Assembly (NCBI GenBank): GCA_041397825.1 | Contig: JAWKVX010000002.1 | Span: 1,054,001-1,118,000 of the forward strand | Length of the DNA: 64,000 nucleotides | Origin: JANNSX01 sp041397825 | Lineage (GTDB): Bacteria > Pseudomonadota > Alphaproteobacteria > Rhizobiales > Hyphomicrobiaceae | Reading direction: 5' to 3' | In this document: in pieces, positions 60,057 to 64,000 of the stretch | Numbering within the stretch: the first letter of the stretch is position 1 | Layout: every line of letters begins with the position of its first letter | Made by a program: the position numbers and the translations under genes | The notes under the pieces: generated by a model | Told to the model about the DNA's origin: nothing | Database searches by the model: none | Seen by the model: the letters and a program-made list of their open reading frames with translations, nothing else

Positions 60057-60075
60057 GACCGGAGCCCATTCGTCC

Positions 60076-62283
60076 ATGCAGGATTTGGTGAAAGTACTTC
60101 CCCTTCGCGACCGCCTTCTTGAGTCGGAACGGCTCATGGAGAAAACAGGCTGCTACGACGGCATCACCGAGCTGAGACTCCGCAGGGAAGACCCGCTCAA
60201 GTTCGAAACGCTGCACACGAAGCTCAGATCCTTCTGTGTCTCGGCGCGCGAGATGGCGCGGCGCATCTCCGCATCGCCTGGCGTGCGCGAGGTCGGCGAA
60301 ATGGTCGTTGCCATCTACACGCCCGAGGGCGATGCGGTGGCGCTGTCGAACGGCATCATGGTGCACGTCCACACCATGAGCCGCTTCATCAAGTGGATGA
60401 TCCGCAACGGCTACGAGGACAATCCCGGTATCGCCGAGGGCGACATCTTCGCCAACAATGACGCCTTCATCGGCACCGTCCAGGTGCCGGACGTCATGGA
60501 TGTGGTGCCGATCTTCCACGAGGGCGAACTCGTCGGCTGGGCGGGGGCGGTCTGCCATGAGCTCGAGAGCGGTGGCATCACGCCGGGTGGCGACGTTTGT
60601 CTCGCGCAGGAACGATTCACGGAGGGCCTCTTCGTCTGCGCCGAGAAGATCGGCAGCAATGACGAGATCCGCCGCGACTACGTCATCCGCTGCGAGCGCA
60701 ATCTCCGGATGCCGATCTACTGGGTGCTGGACGAGAAGGCGAAGGTCGCCGCCTGCATCGAGATGCGCGAGAGCGTGAAGGCCATCATCGCCGAGGTCGG
60801 GCTTCCGTATTGGAAGCGCGTGATGAAGGAGTTCATCGAGGAGGGGAGACGCAGCCAGCTCGCCCGCACCCGCCAGCTCACCGTTCCCGGTATCTATCGC
60901 GGCCACACCTTCTACGGTCACGTCACCGAGGGCAAGCCCGGCTTCCAGCCGCTCGGCCCCGCCAACTGGCTCTACAACATTCCGGTCGAGATGGAGATCA
61001 CCGCCGACGGCCGCATGGTGCTCGATTTCGATGGCACGCAGCCCTGGGGCTACCACTCCATGAACTGCACACCCGGCGGCATGGACGGCGGCATGTTCGT
61101 GACGCTGACGCAGCACATGAACTTCGAGGGTCTCGTCAACGATGGCGCCTGGATGGCGACCGAATTGAAGCTTCCGGCCGGCACCTGGACGAACCCCGAC
61201 AGCGAATTCGCGGCGACCGCCACCTCCTGGGCGTTGCTGCTGCCGGCCTTCGGCGTGTTCCAGAGGCTCCTCTCGCGCGCCTTCATCGCCCGCGGCTTCG
61301 TCGAGGAGGCGTTCGTCGGTCAGGTCAACTCGCCGATGATCGAGATGGGCGGCATCAGCCAGTACGGAACGACGTTCGGCATGGCGCATTTCGAATGCGC
61401 GGCGGCGGGCTCCGGCGCGCTCGCCATCAAGGATGGTCTCGACACCGCTTATGTCGGCTGGAACCCGGAAAGCGACATGGGCAACATCGAGATCTGGGAG
61501 CAGAATATGCCGATGCTCTACCTCGGCCGCTCGATCCTGGCGGATTCTGGTGGTGCCGGGAAGTATCGGGGCGGCTGCTCGTTCCTGTCGACCTGGCTCA
61601 TTCACAAGACGCCGCATCTGCGGCTGGTGACGTCCGAGCATTCGAGCCGGGTCTACGACAACGCCGGCATGTGCGGCGGCTACCCGGCTCCGACCGCACA
61701 GAAGCATCGTTCCGTGCGCCATACCAATATCGCCGATGTGATTGCCGGGGAGAAGCCGCTGCCGCATGCCATCGGCCCGGATCCGGAGCGTTCCGAGCTC
61801 GAAGCAACCATCAAAGGCGATCATGAGACGTCGGAAGGACCCTACATCACTGCACCGCATCAGGCCGGTGACATCTTCACCCATGCCTACAACGGCGGTG
61901 GCGGCTATGGCGACGTTCTGGAGCGCGATCCGGCGAAGGTCGCCTCCGATGTCGAGAACGGTTTCGTGACGGTGGACGCAGCCCGACACGTGTTCGGCGT
62001 CGTACTTCGCGAGAACGAGAAAACCGACCGGCTCGAGGTCGATCGGAAGGCAACGGCGCGGCAGCGTACGAAGATGCGGGAGAAGCGTCGGAAACGGGCC
62101 GTTCCCGTATCCGAATGGCTGGCGAAGGAGGCGAAGCGCGTCAGGGCCGGAAAGCTCGCGCCTGAGGTCAAGCTGATGTACGGCGCGGCCATGCGGCTCT
62201 CGCCCCGCTTTGGGAAGGAATTCCGGGAGTTCTGGTCGCTCGGCGATGATTTCAGCTTCGAAGGCAAAGGAGAGCGCAGATGA
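60076..62283 (+). CDS. Acetone-carboxylase-type alpha subunit (HyuB family)
   Basis: A 735-residue protein of the hydantoinase B/acetone carboxylase alpha (AcxB) family. Blocks shared with AcxB include YTPEGDAVALSNGIMVHVHT, NPGIAEGDIFANNDAFIGTV, VPIFHEGELVGWAG, LADSGGAGKYRGGCSFLS and the ending KRAVPVSEWLAK to FGKEFREFWSL. That ending is characteristic of acetone/acetophenone-carboxylase-type alpha chains rather than of oxoprolinases. The alpha subunit holds the carboxylation site, with manganese in the known enzymes. Its stop overlaps the gamma-subunit start (ATGA), so the two are translated in step. Confidence 0.88.
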   Translation: MQDLVKVLPLRDRLLESERLMEKTGCYDGITELRLRREDPLKFETLHTKLRSFCVSAREMARRISASPGVREVGEMVVAIYTPEGDAVALSNGIMVHVHTMSRFIKWMIRNGYEDNPGIAEGDIFANNDAFIGTVQVPDVMDVVPIFHEGELVGWAGAVCHELESGGITPGGDVCLAQERFTEGLFVCAEKIGSNDEIRRDYVIRCERNLRMPIYWVLDEKAKVAACIEMRESVKAIIAEVGLPYWKRVMKEFIEEGRRSQLARTRQLTVPGIYRGHTFYGHVTEGKPGFQPLGPANWLYNIPVEMEITADGRMVLDFDGTQPWGYHSMNCTPGGMDGGMFVTLTQHMNFEGLVNDGAWMATELKLPAGTWTNPDSEFAATATSWALLLPAFGVFQRLLSRAFIARGFVEEAFVGQVNSPMIEMGGISQYGTTFGMAHFECAAAGSGALAIKDGLDTAYVGWNPESDMGNIEIWEQNMPMLYLGRSILADSGGAGKYRGGCSFLSTWLIHKTPHLRLVTSEHSSRVYDNAGMCGGYPAPTAQKHRSVRHTNIADVIAGEKPLPHAIGPDPERSELEATIKGDHETSEGPYITAPHQAGDIFTHAYNGGGGYGDVLERDPAKVASDVENGFVTVDAARHVFGVVLRENEKTDRLEVDRKATARQRTKMREKRRKRAVPVSEWLAKEAKRVRAGKLAPEVKLMYGAAMRLSPRFGKEFREFWSLGDDFSFEGKGERR

Positions 62284-62771
62284 CCGCATATTCCAAAGAG
62301 GTCCTCGCCGACCTGAAGGACGGCACTCTGGCTTGGCCTCAGGTCAAGCGCATCATGAGCGCCTACAAGGACGATGACCGGTTCTTCAAGATGCTCGAGA
62401 TTCACCAGCAGCGCGTCGCCTGGACGGAGCGCATCCTGCTGCCGATCGGCGAGCATTTGTTCATCGTCCAGATGGGCAAGAAACGCATCGTCAAATGCGA
62501 TTGCGGCCACGAGTTCGGCGATTGCAGGAAGAACTGGAAGCTCAAGGCGCTGATCAACATTCGCGACAGCGAGAAGCGGCTCCGCGAGATCTATCCGAGC
62601 GCCGATCTCTGCGATCCGGAGTGGATGGAGATCCGCGAGTTCATCTGCCCCGGTTGCGCGACGCTGCTCGAGGTGGAGGCCTGTCCGCCGGGTTATCCGA
62701 TCGTCTTCGAGTTCGAGCCGGATCTGGACGGCTTCTATCGGGACTGGCTGGGGAACCCGTTGGAGAGTTGA
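62280..62771 (+). CDS. Acetone-carboxylase-type gamma subunit (AcxC-like)
   Basis: A 163-residue protein matching the small zinc-binding gamma subunit of acetone carboxylase: RILLPIGEHLFIVQMGKK, then C73-x-C75-x-H77 in VKCDCGHEFGDCRKNWKLKA, REFICPGCATLLEVEACPPG with C123/C126, and FEFEPDLDGFYRDWLGNPLE at the end. The zinc ribbon ligands are therefore present. Length is near the family's 168. This subunit separates true ketone carboxylases from HyuAB hydantoinases, so it carries much weight in the functional call. It overlaps alpha upstream. Confidence 0.9.
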   Translation: MTAYSKEVLADLKDGTLAWPQVKRIMSAYKDDDRFFKMLEIHQQRVAWTERILLPIGEHLFIVQMGKKRIVKCDCGHEFGDCRKNWKLKALINIRDSEKRLREIYPSADLCDPEWMEIREFICPGCATLLEVEACPPGYPIVFEFEPDLDGFYRDWLGNPLES

Positions 62772-62827
62772 TGCGTATTCGGGCGACCGGCGGTCTTCCT
62801 TACAGGCCAGAAAGAGGAGCGGCGCGC

Positions 62828-63661
62828 ATGTCAGAACAGGGGATCCGCAGCCGGACAGCCCTCGTCACCGGCGGACTGACCGGCCAGGGCTTTGCCATCG
62901 CCGAGGCACTGGCGCGAGAAGGCGTCAACATTGCCGCGGGCTCCTACATCGGCGAAGCCCAGGGCCGGCTCGGAGATTCGGCGGCCTATCCGGAAGGGTC
63001 GGAGATCGCGCGCGTGATGGCGGCGCTCGACCGTCATGGCACGAGGATCCATGTCGGCCATCTCGATGTGCGCGACCAAGCTTCCATCGAGAGCTTTGTC
63101 CGCGTGGCGGAGACCGCCTGCGGCCCGATCGACATCCTCGTCAACGCCGCCGGCACGACGGCCGAGCAGCCGGTGTGCGGCCATTCGGATGCGCTTTGGC
63201 ATAAGATCATCGACACGAACCTCAACGGCGCCTTCCGCATGATCCGGGCCGTTCTGCCGGGCATGATGGAGCGCGGCTGGGGTCGTGTCCTCAACATCGG
63301 TTCGACGGCCGCGACGGTCGGCTGGAAGGACAACCCGGCCTATTGCGCCTCGAAAGCGGGGCTGCTCGGCCTGACGCGGTGCGTGGCGCTCGAAGGTGCG
63401 GCCCATGGCGTCACTTGCGTCATGATCAGCCCGACCTGGGTCGAGACCGAGCTGATGCGCCGCAACGTCGCCCAGGTCATCGAGCGCGAGGGCAAAGGGC
63501 GCGCGCTCGAGGATGCCATGGCCGAGATCGCCCGGCAGAATCCGCAGACACGCCTCATTCAACCCGAGGAGATCGCCGCGCTCGCCGTCTTCCTCTGCGG
63601 TGAGGGTGCCAAAGGCATCACCATGGAGAACATTCAGGTGACAGGCGGTGCCCTCTGGTAG
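62828..63661 (+). CDS. SDR-family oxidoreductase closing the carboxylase operon
   Basis: Short-chain dehydrogenase of 277 aa. The cofactor motif is TGGLTGQG (14-21), NAAG at 106-109, Ser159 in NIGSTAATVG and Tyr172-x3-Lys176 in NPAYCASKAGLLGLTR. SPTWVETELM and GITMENIQVTGGALW complete the fold. It has a longer loop after beta-2 (SYIGEAQGRLGDSAAYPEGS) than usual. ATG 62828 with AAAGAGGAG upstream is chosen; an in-frame ATG at 62771 overlaps the gamma stop and is an alternative. As the last gene of the operon it could oxidise a secondary alcohol to the ketone substrate or reduce the keto acid product; this is inference. Confidence 0.88.
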   Translation: MSEQGIRSRTALVTGGLTGQGFAIAEALAREGVNIAAGSYIGEAQGRLGDSAAYPEGSEIARVMAALDRHGTRIHVGHLDVRDQASIESFVRVAETACGPIDILVNAAGTTAEQPVCGHSDALWHKIIDTNLNGAFRMIRAVLPGMMERGWGRVLNIGSTAATVGWKDNPAYCASKAGLLGLTRCVALEGAAHGVTCVMISPTWVETELMRRNVAQVIEREGKGRALEDAMAEIARQNPQTRLIQPEEIAALAVFLCGEGAKGITMENIQVTGGALW

Positions 63662-63764
63662 GCTGGCGCGCCGGGGTGGCCGAGCCTGGAACTCTCGCCC
63701 GGGCTGAGTAATACTGACGGCGACCGGCGGCGTAAGCCGGCTGCAGCCGAGCGGATAGAGGACC

Positions 63765-64000
63765 ATGGCCAATCCCTACGAGGTCTTGGGGGTCTCGAAG
63801 TCGGCGAGCGACGAGGAGATTCGCTCGGTCTACCGCAAGCTTGCAAAGGCCCACCATCCGGATCTCAATCCTGGCAACAAGCAGGCCGAGCTTCGGTTCA
63901 AGGAGATCTCCTCGGCCTACGGCCTGCTGAAGGACCCGGAAAAACGTCGCCGCTACGATGCCGGCGAGATCGACGAGGCCGGCAACGAGCGTCCGCCCGA
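63765..64000 (+). CDS. J-domain (DnaJ-class) co-chaperone, truncated by window end
   Basis: The first 78 residues are a complete J domain: NPYEVLGVSKSASDEEIRSV, KLAKAHHPDLNPGNKQAE with the HPD motif at 31-33, and FKEISSAYGLLKDPEKRRRY. It then enters a linker (DAGEIDEAGNERPP) as the window ends. J domains stimulate ATP hydrolysis by Hsp70. Full DnaJ, CbpA or a smaller J-protein remain possible. ATG 63765 is the natural start. Confidence 0.93.
   Translation, partial: MANPYEVLGVSKSASDEEIRSVYRKLAKAHHPDLNPGNKQAELRFKEISSAYGLLKDPEKRRRYDAGEIDEAGNERPP

Noticed and set aside
56652..62283. Hydantoinase (HyuAB) or oxoprolinase reading of the two large subunits
   Set aside because: The third, zinc-ribbon gamma subunit and the FREFWSL-type alpha ending belong to acetone-carboxylase-type enzymes, which hydantoinases and oxoprolinases lack.
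59995..62289. A 764-codon open frame on the minus strand opposite the carboxylase alpha gene (similar long antisense frames at 12468-14345, 21778-23994, 41335-43146)
   Set aside because: They lie exactly opposite well-supported genes, have His/Arg/Asp/Gly-rich composition and no family motifs. High GC removes stop codons from the antisense frames of such genes.

Overview
The window reads as chromosomal DNA of a high-GC alphaproteobacterium, most likely of the Hyphomicrobiales (Rhizobiales). Support: the proA-nadD-rsfS row, the zapA - putative 6S RNA - 5-formyl-THF cyclo-ligase arrangement, a two-TM giant coiled-coil protein resembling the rhizobial Growth Pole Ring protein, and GC-rich 'CTCTCCCCGC...GCGGGGAGAG' palindromes. 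No tRNA, rRNA, transposase, phage gene or CRISPR array was recognised.

Layout. 1-5.7 kb: leftward housekeeping row (prmA, ClC channel, proA, a GFA-domain protein, nadD, rsfS). 5.8-9.2 kb: a DUF3754-like protein and a divergent secreted caspase-like peptidase. 9.3-16.1 kb: catabolic enzymes (thiolase, TMADH-like flavoenzyme, PLP decarboxylase, SDR, crotonase). 16.1-19.1 kb: disturbed low-coding tract with palindrome clusters, a DUF559 gene with a decayed second copy, and a frame-broken hypothetical gene. 19.2-25.3 kb: FNR/ferredoxin pair, Hpt protein, GPR-like protein, NagZ. 25.5-33.1 kb: TPR protein, threonine aldolase, a DMT permease carrying a TusA-like tail, thioesterase, MAPEG, hydroxyisobutyrate-dehydrogenase-like enzyme, TauE permease, glutamine amidotransferase. 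33.1-45.1 kb: leftward row of a PanE-like reductase, acyl-CoA ligase, RidA-like protein, sulfatase and TPP enzyme, divergent from a rightward amidase - aminotransferase - ureohydrolase - aminotransferase operon that probably handles a guanidino or amino compound. 45.1-50.7 kb: 5-FCL, putative 6S RNA, zapA, small coiled-coil protein, gap, fba, ThiE-like and Sel1 proteins. 50.8-54.7 kb: complete polyamine-type ABC importer. 54.8-63.7 kb: LuxR-type regulator, a xylH remnant, then the most interesting locus. 63.8 kb to the end: start of a J-domain protein.

The most unusual system is the operon at 56.65-63.66 kb. It encodes the three subunits of an acetone-carboxylase-type ATP-dependent ketone carboxylase (beta, alpha and zinc-ribbon gamma), but between beta and alpha lies a 394-residue protein that I recognise as a PrnB-like (DUF1864) member of the indoleamine/tryptophan dioxygenase heme superfamily. 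A short-chain dehydrogenase closes the operon. I infer a pathway in which a heme enzyme and a dehydrogenase make or handle the ketone that the carboxylase acts on; the substrate is unknown.

Other points worth attention: the DMT-TusA fusion with Arg in place of the TusA cysteine, a probable CTG start for rsfS, a ClC protein with Val at the proton-glutamate position, and a cluster of frameshifts at 17.4-18.6 kb that is either real decay or poor sequence.
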